Positions 32,659 through 43,078 of a stretch of DNA of 64,000 bases are shown piece after piece. The stretch comes from Thecamonas trahens ATCC 50062. Lineage: Eukaryota; Apusozoa; Apusomonadida; Apusomonadidae. Both the position numbers and the translations under genes were made by a program. The stretch is from positions 30,627 to 94,626 of the forward strand of contig NW_013657610.1 of the NCBI RefSeq assembly GCF_000142905.1, written 5' to 3'. The notes beneath the pieces were generated by a model. The model ran no database searches and was not told the origin of the DNA. It saw only the letters and a program-made list of their open reading frames with translations. Position 1 is the first letter of the stretch. Each line of letters opens with the position of its first letter.

Positions 32659-33692
32659 GTCATGCCTCGTCGCCTTCTGTGGCCATCTCCGCCACTGGCG
32701 CCTCGTTGTCCTCCTCGCCTGTCTCGGCTGCTGCTTCCATGGCACGATCGTCGGGTGTTGCTTGTTGTGGTGCTGCGGATAAGCTGGTCAAGGCGAGGAG
32801 GAAGATCGGCTTGTTGCAGGCGGCGGTGGATGAGGCCAAGGCTGCAAAGGCACGGGCTGGGGCGGGATCGGCTGGAGGCGCGAGTGCGCGGGGGTCTGGG
32901 GGGGTGAAGCATCATGTCACTGCTGAGGATGATCTGAGGAGTGCTGTTGAGGCGGCCCAGCGGAAGGCTGCACGCGCCCGTGATGTCGCTGAGGCCCAGG
33001 CGCATGCCCGGAAGCGGGCAGAGGCCTCGCTGGCTGCCTCGCGGAACAGGATCACCCTGCTGGAAGAGCGCAATGCGGTGCTTGAAGCAAGGGTAAGTAA
33101 GCTCCTGGCCTCATCGGCGCAGGCTGCCGAGGAGGCCCGTTTTGAGCGTGACATCCTCCGCATGGAGGTCGAGCGTGAACGGCAGCGCAAGGCGCCGTCG
33201 CCAGCAGAAGCCCTCCTTCTCATGTACGAGCGCCAGGCCCACTGGCTGGGTAAGTACAAGGAGATGAAGAATTACGCCCGCGATCTCGAGGCTGAGCTCG
33301 ACCGCGTGTATGCCGCCCGGGCTGGCGCAGGTCCTCGAGTCGATACCACAACCGCGCGACCGTCGACCATGGACGATGACGAGGCCGACAAGGCCGCAGA
33401 GGCGGCAACAAGTGCCGCCGCCGCAGAGGCAGGCATCGCCGTGGAGGCCCCGGCAGTGGAAGACCCCGAGGCCGCAGCGTATGCACGGGCGCAGGCCAAG
33501 CTCTTTGAGCGGGTCGGGCGCAGAGGGGGCGGGCGAGGCGGGCGCAGTGGCAGGAGCGGAGCCGCAGCCGCGGCTGCAGCCGCGGCCGCAAAAGAGGCCG
33601 CAGCCACAGAAGCCGCACGCTCATCGATGGGAACATGGATGCAGGGGAGAGGCCGAGGGAGGGGTCGGCGCGCGAGAGGTCGAGGCAGTTGA
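32202..33692 (+). CDS. Coiled-coil protein (5' end in gap)
   Basis: I do not recognise a family. The frame leaves the gap open and runs to 33692. Segment 1 (32270-32490) is a charged coiled coil (ERKARAEAAESDKLRKEV). A Ser/Tyr tract and Ala-rich low-complexity linker follow (32495-32760). Segment 2 (32900-33300) is a long Ala/Arg/Glu coiled coil with heptads (RNRITLLEERNAVLEARV). The C-terminus carries poly-Ala and an RG/GR-rich basic tail (RGRGRGRRARGRGS). The design suggests a structural or cytoskeletal protein; the RG tail could bind RNA. GTAAGT at 33092 and a CAG 30 bases later could mimic an intron, but the span is in frame and coiled-coil compatible, so I kept it as coding. Confidence 0.6.
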
Positions 33693-34110
33693 TGAGCAGA
33701 TGAAAGCTGCTCAATGAACGCAGCGTGTCTGTGCGCTGTTTGACGATCACCGATTCTCTCCCAAAATGATTGCTTTGATGGCACTATGAAGACGTTAGAG
33801 ATGTGGATACAGACAGCGTCAGGAGAGTGAAGTAAACAAGGTGCGAGGAGCAGCATAACGTGATTGAGTTGATTGTGTTCAGTGTGCCAGTTGCTGTGCT
33901 TGTAATGCTTGCGAAGCAGGTCGCCAGCCGCACTAGGGCGTCATCATGCTTTCAACCAGTTTCGAACTCAGTACCACAAAATTCAGCCCCATATACAACA
34001 CCCATCAGCCATCATGACTCCGCTTGTCCACCAACACCACATCACGCCCAAGGTGTGGCTGCGCACGGTAAGAAGAGGGTGTGGAGGGTGGCAAAAGCAA
34101 AAAAAAAAGG
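33693..34110. other. Intergenic region before tRNA
   Basis: About 0.4 kb of mixed-composition sequence, less GC-rich than the genes. I see no coding sequence or repeat apart from the A-run next to the tRNA. Confidence 0.5.
34099..34108 (-). terminator. Pol III T-run terminator
   Basis: Ten T residues on the minus strand begin two bases after the 3' end of tRNA-Pro, as expected for RNA polymerase III termination. Confidence 0.85.
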
Positions 34111-34181
34111 GGCTCTGCCGGTGATCGAAACCGGGACCTCTTCAACCCTAATGAAGAATCATGCCACTAGACCACAGAGCC
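34111..34181 (-). tRNA. tRNA-Pro (anticodon AGG)
   Basis: A 71-base cloverleaf on the minus strand. The acceptor arms GGCTCTG and CAGAGCC pair perfectly over 7 bp. Positions 8-9 are TG. The D-arm is GTCT-AGTGGCA-TGAT, a weak stem like that of other eukaryotic tRNA-Pro. The anticodon stem CTTCA/TGAAG encloses TTAGGGT, anticodon AGG. The variable loop is AGGTC. The T-arm is CCGGT-TTCGATC-ACCGG, a perfect 5 bp stem. There is no intron and no encoded CCA. The internal A box (TGGTCTAGTGG) and B box (GGTTTCGATCA) are recognisable and a T10 terminator follows. Confidence 0.93.
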
Positions 34182-34739
34182 GTAAGCTAACCGATTAGCT
34201 TGAAGACGTCGGTCAACTAATTGTCTTTAACTAGCACATTGCGTTCCCCTCTCCGGACCGATCGACTTGCGCGGCTCTCTTGGGCACACGACACACATCT
34301 AGCAACCAGACACTCCCACACAACACTAACAACTAAAAGGTCAAATAGTCCATGTGTGCTTGTGGTGTGTTTCTGCTTAAGAACAGTGAAAAGATGGTCC
34401 ACACGGCTGTGAGGCCAGCAGCCATCCTCCGTCCACCACTCGACGAGCCGACCAATTGATGGCAACGATAACTCACGTTGTCTGCTGCTTCACCACCATG
34501 ACACCGATGATTCCCACCACACCTCCATCCCTTCCATCGCCTTCGCGCCTCTCTATACTATGATCCCCCTCGCCATTCTTACCTACAATCGTACGATCAC
34601 ATCCTGATCGCATCCTTTACTAATAACCGGCCCATGCCCGGCTTTGACGCGGCGACTCGCCGAAAAATATGTCCTTTGCCTCTTCCACCCCTCTAACCCC
34701 CCCCCCCCCGCCCTCCCCCCGCCTGCCTCATAACTTGAC
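34182..34739. other. Intergenic region between tRNA-Pro and STRA6-like gene
   Basis: About 0.56 kb. It contains an ATCGTACGAT palindrome at about 34587-34596 and a C-run at about 34690-34700 just upstream of the next ATG. I see no gene or second tRNA. Confidence 0.5.
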
Positions 34740-36362
34740 ATGGCTACACGATTGTACCGGGTACTACTTCCTTGGGTGGACGAGAAACAAGGAAGTGTGG
34801 TCTGGGCTGCAGAGGAGGTTGTCTCGCGTGTCGGCGTATGTGCGGCAATTTTTCTGTTTGTTACCCTCACCCTCCTCATCACCATCACAAACATGTCCTC
34901 GTCAAAGTGGCTGGCTCTTGCACTCCCCGCTCTAGCTGCATTTTATATCATTCGTGGCCTACATTGTTCTGCTTCGTCAGATGCTCGTCTCCTCGCTGCT
35001 TTCTGCATCGTCATCGAGCTCATCATGTTCATCGTCCTTGCCACAGCATGGTCTCACAAGGTCAATGGCCTTGCTCCAGAGGGCCCCATGATCATCATGT
35101 CTGTCATCTGGCTTGGATCTTCTGCAGTTGCTCTCATTGTAGAGGCTCTCGATCTGATGGCAAGCACATCATCGACTCTCATCCCCTTTGCTCATTCCAA
35201 ACTCCTCGCTGCCCGTCGCCACGTGCGCTCGCTCCTGAGCTTGGATCAAGGCCAGCCGCCGGCTGAGGTCTACTTTGTGCCGGTGCTCATGATCATCTCC
35301 GCGCTTCTTACCGTCTTTACCGTCTCTGTCGTCCTCACCCTCTCGTGGATGTTTGTGGACATCATCATCGTCATCCTCAAGGGCTTGGTCCTCGAGTTGG
35401 GCCTCAAGCCGGGCATGTTTGACTCGGTCATCGCCTTTCTCCGCTTTCTCCGGGTCGTGTGGACCATTGTCATGGCTCTTTTCTCTCTCCACGGCGCCTA
35501 TGCCATGACAGCCCAGTGCAAGCTCGATCAGAAGCGGATGGCACAGACCGGCGTCTTACCGGCTGAGGTCGAGATCGTGCCCTGGAAGCACCGGGTCACC
35601 ACCTCGCCGCTCGCCGCCGCCATCATGCCGTCCGTCACTATGCTCTCGGCCGCCGTAAGCACCACTATCCTCTCCGTTGTCGTCATCCTCTCCGGCCTCA
35701 CTGCCGCCCTCTTCTGGGTCTTCACCTCCTGGTTCTCAGACTGGTCCGTCCACTGGCTCATCGCCACCATCATCAGCTACTCCATCACCCGCGGCATCAA
35801 GCGCGCCGAGTACCAGTTCGTCTTCACCGGAGACGGCGAGATCAAGCGCCCAGTTGCGAGCGATCTCCTCTACTACGCCAACCTTGTCGTCTATCTCGGC
35901 ATTGGAGCCCCGCTCTCGCTCTTGCACTTTGTCGTCTTTGTCTTCCTCCACATCATCCAGTACTACCGCCCCGACAAGTCCTCCCAGCCGCGAGGCCTTG
36001 AGCTCACTCCTGTTGATGTCGGCTTTTGCTCTTATGTTGGTATGCTCCTTGCCGATCGCCAGGTGAACAACCCCGTGCTCCGCGTCGCCGTCGACATCTT
36101 CAGCTCGCCGCGCGATGGCCCCGCCTCCTCTCCCGCCCGCAACCGTTGGTTCCTCGCCCTCACTCTCATCAACAACCCAGCGCTCGCCCGCTACCGCCGA
36201 TCGGCGCCAAGAGCAGACTCTGTCGCGGACAACGAAAGTAGTAGCGTCGCAAGCAACAGCTCTACATTTACCACTAGCGACGGCGACGGCGACGACGACA
36301 ACGACAACATCTTCTTAGACTCCGACTCGTTTGATCCCGAGGCGCCGCTCATCCACCTGTAG
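34740..36362 (+). CDS. STRA6/RBP-receptor-like multi-pass membrane protein
   Basis: A 540-residue protein with about nine hydrophobic segments (about residues 30-50, 58-75, 85-105, 120-140, 185-220, 240-260, 300-335, 340-360, 385-415) and a hydrophilic acidic tail (DGDGDDDNDN). The C-terminal half has features I associate with the STRA6 retinol-uptake receptor family: a long membrane helix ending HIIQYYRP, then LTPVDVGFCSYVGMLLADRQ, and RWFLALTLINNPALARYRR, resembling the RW.L.YTL..NP.L...R pattern. STRA6 moves retinol across the plasma membrane from a carrier; in a protist the substrate is unknown. Assignment is by pattern only, and an unrelated membrane family is possible. The gene converges with the TIR-NLR gene, 86 bp between stops. 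Confidence 0.6.
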   Translation: MATRLYRVLLPWVDEKQGSVVWAAEEVVSRVGVCAAIFLFVTLTLLITITNMSSSKWLALALPALAAFYIIRGLHCSASSDARLLAAFCIVIELIMFIVLATAWSHKVNGLAPEGPMIIMSVIWLGSSAVALIVEALDLMASTSSTLIPFAHSKLLAARRHVRSLLSLDQGQPPAEVYFVPVLMIISALLTVFTVSVVLTLSWMFVDIIIVILKGLVLELGLKPGMFDSVIAFLRFLRVVWTIVMALFSLHGAYAMTAQCKLDQKRMAQTGVLPAEVEIVPWKHRVTTSPLAAAIMPSVTMLSAAVSTTILSVVVILSGLTAALFWVFTSWFSDWSVHWLIATIISYSITRGIKRAEYQFVFTGDGEIKRPVASDLLYYANLVVYLGIGAPLSLLHFVVFVFLHIIQYYRPDKSSQPRGLELTPVDVGFCSYVGMLLADRQVNNPVLRVAVDIFSSPRDGPASSPARNRWFLALTLINNPALARYRRSAPRADSVADNESSSVASNSSTFTTSDGDGDDDNDNIFLDSDSFDPEAPLIHL

Positions 36363-36448
36363 CCGCACCAGCTTCAAGCTTGTTGTTAGCAAAGACATCT
36401 TACCAGTACTCTGTCCCCACTTTGCGCTGCAAGCACACGAACGCTGCT

Positions 36449-39400
36449 TCACGTAGAGCTGTCAGCAGTGTCGGCAGTGTCGGTGGTGTTGGCATTGTCG
36501 GCGGTGTCGATGGTCAAGGTGTACGGTGTCGTCGGCGGACCGATGAGAATCGGAGGTCGGCGAGGTGCAAATGCAAGCGCGAGCGGAGTCTTCGGCACTC
36601 GGAACACGAGCGGATACGTCTCACCAGCAAAGCAGAAATTCAGGTCTTCCACCGCGACTGCATCTCTTACTCGCTTCGGCCGCTTGATCTTACCGAGGTA
36701 GCGGAACACACCCGCGTCAAGCTGCCAAAGTCGCACATTGTCACTCCAGCTCGTTGTCGCTGTGGCGACCGTAAACGGTGTAAACTTAAGAAACCAGATT
36801 GCGCGCACAGACGCGCTGTGTCCCGACGAGGAGCCTGTCAGCACAGTCACAGGAGGATTGTAGCGCTTCGGGTCGCCTGGAGAGACATCTGGCGCATGCC
36901 ATACCCGTATGGTCCCATCCATCGCCCACGACACAAGTATTGGGAGCGTGTGGTCCGCGCTGGTAAGGTGCGCCACTGCGACCACACCACACACTTGGCC
37001 CGTGTGGCCGCGCAGCTTCTCACAGCTGCCATCGTCATGTATGACCACAATCGAATGGTCTGACAGCCAGGTCACGGCCAGCTGTGGTGACAACACCGCA
37101 GCGCCGATCACAGCTGCGCTGTTCAGCACGTCGACCGGTACGGCACCGCAAGTCTCCGCTACTTCAGAAGACGTTGACAGGAGCTGTAGCGGCTGACCGC
37201 GACCCGCCCACAACCACAGCTGGTCATGTTCTGTTGCCACCGCGAGTCGGGCGGCTTCGGCGTACACCACGCGCTCCTCGTCATCGTCACCCACACCGAT
37301 CTCGATCACCGTGCCGTTCTTGCGCCACACCAGGACACGGTCGTCATTGCTCCGAGTAGAAAACACTGCCTTGATCCCCTCCTTCACGTCTAGAGCGCCC
37401 ATCACACGGTAAAAGCTTCCGGACATGCGCCACACCTGGACACAGCTCTCGGTCCATGTGGCCAGAACAGGCGAGCTGTCAGAATTCTCGAGTTCGGTCG
37501 ACAGGACCACCAGCCCCGCCACAGCATGACCACCGGCAAGGATTCCACAGCACTCGCCCTCGTACCGCTCGCCGTTCCAGCGCCACATCCAAACCACAGG
37601 CACCTGTGCCCACTCGCCGGCGCGCGACCATGACAATAGCGCCGGGAGACCATCGGCACCAGCAGTCTCGATGACAATCACATCTTCCACGGCCATCGGA
37701 TGGCCACCCAGCACCGTGCTGTGGTAGAACGGTGGCTCATCCGTCGGCGTCCACACCCTCAATGTGCCGTCGGCAGACCACGACACAAAACTGTCGTTCC
37801 GCAGCAAGCTGATGCCGCGCACAGCCTCTGCGTGTCCATCGAGTACCGCCAGACGCTTGCCCGCCACAACGTCCAGTACATCAACGGTGGCACCGCAGCC
37901 CACAGCCACACGGCTGCCACTCAGCGCCGTACACACCGGGCCGGCGTTGGCCCCAGAAAAACGTACCGCTGCGCGCCACGATGTGAGCTTGGGTCCATGG
38001 CGTAGATGGGCACATATGTGAGATGAGACAGACTCGCACGCGCTGCCGCTTCCAGCGCAGCAAGTTCGGACGTCACACCTTTGTATGCCAACCGCCTGAC
38101 AATGGCCGCACCCAGCGTGCACTCGCCCCGCGCAATCATGTCCTGCGACAGTGCCAGTGCTCGCTCCAGCTCAGCAACGACACTCACCCGCTCAACACGC
38201 AGCTCAGCCACCGCACGGAGGTCTGCAAGCGCGCCGGCCACATCGCCGGCCACCCGCGCACTGAGCCAGTCCCATGACAGAACCACATCAACAGCAGTCT
38301 TGTGCGCTGCCGGAGTGTTGGCCGCCACAAGATGGTAAACACCGTGGACAAATGCCCACCTCTCGCGCTCGCTTGACTCGCCCGATTTGCACATGACGGC
38401 AACTGCTGCTGCGGGGAGGCTGACTCTGGAGGGCAGCCGCAGATGAGAGCAAGGTGCCGCGCGGCCAAGAGAGTAGGCTCGACATCAACTGCTTTGCGCA
38501 GGAACTCGCGATGGAGGTCGTGGAGTTCAACGCCAACGACCAAGCCTTCAGGATTGCGGATAGCAGAGAGCAGCGACGCAGCTTCCAGTGCATCCCACGC
38601 AACCTTGCGCACAGCCTCGGACATTTCCAGCGTTGGCTCAATAATGAGCATGTCAATCGTCGTGTCAGATGGAAAAAGGCCAAGCATGGCGTACACATTC
38701 CGCGCGTAGTCGTCAAGGCGCATCACGGCATGATACATAATGGCAAAGATGTCCTCATAGCGCGAGCCAGCAAACTTGTCCGAGGCGAGCGAGAGCATAG
38801 CATTAAAGTCGCGGTCAGCAGTGTCGAGCTTGTCAACGGTGTCGATCGAGCCACCCAGAACAGCCAATGCGATGGCGTGGTTGTGGCAGAGCTCGGCCAG
38901 TCGGCCAATCCTCTCGTCGTCGGGGCCAATACCGTCGAGTCCGACGTGGCGGGTAAGCACAAGTCGCGCGTCGGCTGGCGAGAGCATGCCGAGTGTCACC
39001 GTTGCAGTAGACGACACCATGTTGGCCGAATTGCGGGTTGTGACCAGGACGGCGTGCGGAGGACGGACAGCCTTCGTGAAAACCTCAGCTTGTCGCGCGG
39101 TCCACACATCATCGAGCACGAGAAGGACACGAGTTCCCGCCGCGGCAAGAACTATTAGTTGATCAGCAAGGCTGCGCTGGAGATCGTCCAGCTCGGCAAA
39201 CTGTGAGACTTTGTAACCGAGACCCTGCTCGAGAAGGTAGCCCAGCTTGCGCGTGAGAGCATCGCTCGAAGTGCGGTCCTCACCCAGCTCGAGCCAAAAT
39301 ACTCGAAACTCGGAGACGATGTCGGGCTGGGTGGCAATGTCGGCAGCCAGGAGTGACTTGCCGATGCCACCGAGACCTTTGAGACCCACGACCGTCACGC

Positions 39401-41428
39401 TCTCTTCCTTCAGCAACGCACAGACGGCAGCGGCACGCTTGGAGCGCAATGGCACGTATGCAGACGGGAGTGGCTTGGGCGGAAGGGTCGACGGCAGAAT
39501 GCGAACCTTTGAGAGCACCTTCAGCGAGCGGACCGCCAGGTCTTCTAACGACGTCTCGACAGAGATCTGACGCAAGTCATACAGTGCCAAGCCATGGTCA
39601 AGAAGCGCATAGGCCGTGATCACGTGATCGACCTTGTCGGTTGGAGTGAGATGTCTGTGGCGCCAGGTCCGGAACTGACGCTCTTGGTCTGGCACTTGGA
39701 AGAACGTGTACATGAGCTTGATGACAGAGTGGAGAGCAGACGTGGAGGCCTTAACTGCTATTTGCAGAGAAGCGTTGGATTGATCGCCTTGGAGCGCGGC
39801 ATGATCAGCCTCGGCAGCAGCGAGGAGGTCGTCGAGGTTGGCCAACTTGTGGGGTGCAGGGAATGATTTGAGCGTAGCAAGCGAAATGTTGCCATGGCCG
39901 GGAAACACCGGGAATACCTTGCAGTGGTTTGCCGGACAAAGTGCGGCCTTGGCCTCGGCCACAGCCCAGCGTGTAACGAGAAAGTACTCAGAGACGATGA
40001 CAACAACGACCCGCGACGCCTTGACAATGTCGGCGCAGTCATCTGGGTATGCACACCGCATGCCGTCAAGTGACTTGGTGTCCACAAAGACCTTGAGGGA
40101 TTGGTTCCGCTTGAGGATGCGATCGCGGAGGTCGATCGCAAGGCCCTTGTCGTACGAGCCATGACAGATGAAGAGGTCATAGGTCTTTGGGGGCACAGCG
40201 GGTGAGGATGACGGCCCGGCTCTGTCATCAGAGTCGGGCGAGAACTCGCTCAGAGTTGACGGGAGAGGCGTTGTAAGTGACGAAGTGGCGGAGTCAATTG
40301 GTGCCGAGAGAAGATCGGGGCGAGCGAGACGAAGAAAAGTAAAAACGTCGGGCGAGAGGTTGGGCGTATCGCGCGCGAGGGCATAGGTGACGTCGTCGGG
40401 GATGACGCGGTAAGAGACAATGAGCTGGACAAACTCGACGTCGTTCAGCAGAATTGCGTGCTGAAGCGCCGACTGATAGACGGAAATACCGGCTTTGGAC
40501 AACAGCCATCGCACAGTCTTGGCGTGGCGGCTGCGGATAGCAACATGCAACGGTGTCAATCCGTCCTTGTCGGCCACATTGACATCGGCTCCGCCTTCGA
40601 TCACCAGCCACTTGACCACCTCCCAGTTCTTGTCCTGAGCAGCAGCATTCAGCGGTGTCCCTCCGTCCTTGTCGGCCACATTGACATCGGCTCCCCCCTC
40701 GGTCACCAGCCACTTGACCACCTCCATGTGGCCGTTCCAAGCAGCAGCATGCAGCGGTGTCCCTCCGTACTTGTCGGCCACATTGACATCGACTCCGCCC
40801 TCGGTCACCAGCCACTTGACCATCTCCCAGTTCTTGTCCTGAGCAGCAGCATTCAGCGGTGTCATTCCGTTCTTGTCGGCCACATTGACATCGGCTCTGC
40901 CCTCGGTCACCAGCCACTTGACCATCTCCCAGCTCTTGTTCTGAGCAGCAGCATACAGCGGTGTCCTTCGGTACTTGTCGGCCACATTGACATCGACTCC
41001 GCCCTCGGTCACCAGCCACTTGACCACCTCCCAGCTCTTCTTCCGAGCAGCAACATACAGCAGTGTCCCTCCGTCCTTGTTGGCCACATTGACATCGGCT
41101 CTGCCCTCGGTCACCAGCCACTTGACCACCTCCATGTGGCCGTCCTGAGCAGCAACATACAGCGGTGTCCCTCCGTCCTTGTCGGCCACATTGACATCGG
41201 CTCCGCCCTCGGCCACCAGCCACTTGACCATCTCCCAGTGCCGTCCTGAGCAGCAACATACAGCGGTGTCCACCCGTCCTTGTCGGCCACATTGACATCG
41301 GCTCCGCACTCGGTCACCAGCCTCTTCACCTCCTCCTGGTCACCTCTCCTCACAGCCGAGCACACCTCCAACACCAGGTCACCCCCAGCAGTCCTCCACA
41401 CCATCCCGTCCCCTGCACCTTCAGCCAT
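36449..41428 (-). CDS. Ankyrin-TIR-NB-ARC-WD40 protein (NLR/APAF1-like STAND sensor; three frame breaks)
   Basis: Four open segments in successive frames form one domain series of about 1,660 residues. Start: ATG at 41428. Residues ~25-330: eight near-identical 34-residue ankyrin repeats plus a degenerate one. ~410-545: TIR domain (TYDLFICHGSYDK, VFVDTKSLDG, SEYFLVTRWAVAEA); the Glu of WAVAE aligns with the NADase glutamate. ~640-1000: NB-ARC, with P-loop GLKGLGGIGKS (~39349-39385), Walker B VLLVLDDVW (~39100-39125), sensor-like VLVTTRN, CHNHAIALAVLGG for GLPL and LHDLHREF for MHD. ~976-1146: helical region like APAF1 HD2/ARM. ~1160-1630: seven or so WD repeats (WSADGTLRVW, WAMDGTIRVW, WSDNVRLW). 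Each break (about 41240, 38413, 37992) needs one added base on the coding strand, and at 41240 the neighbouring repeats show which one is missing. The family oligomerises on ligand binding to trigger immune or death signalling; that role is inferred here. Confidence 0.85.
40510..41330 (-). repeat. Eight 102-bp ankyrin-coding tandem repeats
   Basis: Tandem 102-base units encode KWLVTEGGADVNVADKDG-type ankyrin repeats that are close to identical even at silent sites. Differences cluster in the loop and helix residues (H/S/N before M/W-E; Y/N/H before AAAQ). This points to recent unit duplication or gene conversion. Confidence 0.88.
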
Positions 41429-41916
41429 ATGCCTCCCACACCCACAGCACACAACACACGAGAGAGGTGTACCCCCGTACCCCCTCTTCCCCTTCCCCTC
41501 CTCCCTCTGCCGGCTTCCTTGCCGTCACAGCGACACCGAATGCGTTTTTCGCCAGAGAATCCCCAAAAAATACATATCGCAAACATGCGACAGTGACTCT
41601 GTTCTGCCCGGCTGGAGCCATTACCAGCTACTGACCTGCGCAGTCGGTCTTGCTGGTAGTCGCTGTCATCAGAGGAGGTACATGAATGAGCGATCATGTC
41701 GGTCTACGTGGGTTGGGGAGTGTGTGTGTGCGAGGGGGTGGGGGTGGGTAGCTCGTCGGCGAGGGCGTTGTCCACCGCGTCGTTTACCGCGTTATGCGCT
41801 ATGTGGCGATGTTGCTCGTCCCCCTCCCTCCCCAAGCACTCCAACGTTGTCGAGATCATGACCACAATCCTCCTTCTTCCCTGTGGCTGCTGTTCACTGT
41901 TCAATCCACCTCGTCT
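41429..41916. other. Upstream region of the TIR-NLR gene
   Basis: A 0.49 kb same-strand gap between DNAAF1 and the TIR-NLR gene. It has an A/T-rich patch (about 41563-41580) that could serve as a TATA-like element on the minus strand and a GT-rich stretch at 41700-41750. I see no coding sequence. Confidence 0.4.
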
Positions 41917-43034
41917 TCATCCGCCCTCCTCAGAGTCATCGTCCGAGTCCACCTCGTCCACTTCCTCGACAACGACTTTGGTGACGTCGACAACTGCGTC
42001 GACCTCCTCCTTGCCCTTGGCTTTTGCTTGCCACTCGGCTGGGTCAAGCACCACCTCGAGCGGTGGCGGTGCTTCGGCCTCAGCCTCAGCCTCAGCCTCG
42101 GCCTCAGCAGCCGGTCCTGCCGCCGCATCTGGCTTGGCGGCCTCGGCTTCGCCGGCCTTGAGCGTCTCCATCAGCGCCTTGCTCTCCTCGGCCTCGGTCA
42201 CAAACGTCTGGTACGCCGAGTACTCTGTCGAGTCGAGGGCGGCAAGCTCTGCCGCCCGGACGGCATTCTCGTGCTCCTCGGCGTCGATGCCAGCTTCTGC
42301 GAGCGCCTCTGCCCTCAGCTGCTCCATGGCCTCGAACCGGCGCTGCGCCTCGGCTTGCTTGGCTGTAGCAACCTCTGCCCGGGCTGCCTCCTCGGCCTCC
42401 TTCCCACCGGCGGCAAAGGCCTCCGCATACTTGCGTTCATCGGGAAAGACTGGGCGGTCGTCGAGGTACTTGAGGTTCGGTAGGGCGGCGATGACGGTCT
42501 TGCGGTAGCGCGGAATTGCGCGGACCACCGGGTTGCCGACCAGGACGAGAACGCCGAGGTTCGGCAGAGCGCGAAAGACGTCAAGCACGGCAGGATCCTC
42601 CAACGAGTTGTGCGAGAGGTCGATGATGCCAAGCGAGGCAACACTCGCCAGCGCAGCCACATCCTCCACACTCGCCAGCCTGTTGTGTGTCATGTTGAGC
42701 GTGTGCAGCGAAGAGCACGACTCGAGTCCCTGGACCGACTCGATAAAGTTGTGCGACAAGTTGAGGGTGTCCAAGTTGACGAGAGCATTCAAGCCCGACA
42801 TGACGGAGATGCAGTTCTGCTGAAGATAGAGACACCTCAACTGAGTCATACCACTCAAGCCCGAGATCCTTGAGATGCCATTGCCCTCGAGCCACAATGC
42901 CTTGACACCGGTATACTCATCCAAGTTCTGATCCTTGTAAAGCCCTTGAAATGAAGATAGAGCTTATCATTGAGATGCGGAGTCACATACCCTCCATTCT
43001 CTCTACAGATAGCCACAATGGTCTTCTTGTCCAT
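41917..43034 (-). CDS. DNAAF1: Dynein axonemal assembly factor 1 (DNAAF1/LRRC50/ODA7)
   Basis: An LRR protein needed in the cytoplasm to pre-assemble axonemal dynein arms. The start is ATG 43034; the first exonic frame reads GGYVTPHLNDKLYLHFKGF, the classic LRRC50 N-terminus. At about 42931 one base is missing (AGGATCAGAAC where AGGATCCAGAAC restores the family sequence), after which NLDEYTGVKALWLEGNGI continues. Six SDS22-type LRRs follow (ALWLEGNGI, CLYLQQNCI, TLNLSHNFI, TLNMTHNRL, IIDLSHNSL, VLVLVGNPV), then the LRR cap with LKYLDDRPVFPDER, diagnostic for the family. The C-terminal half is Ala/Glu-rich and ends in an acidic tail. Corrected length is about 372 residues. Its presence implies motile flagella with outer or inner arms. 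Confidence 0.92.
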
Positions 43035-43077
43035 CCTCCTCCGGCCGTCTCCATCACCACCACCACCATCACCCCAT

Positions 43078-43078
43078 C

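Noticed and set aside
33092-33121. 30-base GTAAGT...CAG mini-intron in the coiled-coil gene
   Set aside because: Length is a multiple of three, the frame stays open and the encoded residues fit the coiled coil; 30 bases is too short for an ordinary intron.
33950-33980. TTTCGAAC motif as a second tRNA T-arm
   Set aside because: Flanking bases do not pair into a T-stem and no acceptor or anticodon stems are found nearby.
40510-41330. Regular direct repeats as a CRISPR-like array
   Set aside because: Units are contiguous without spacers and encode ankyrin repeats in frame.
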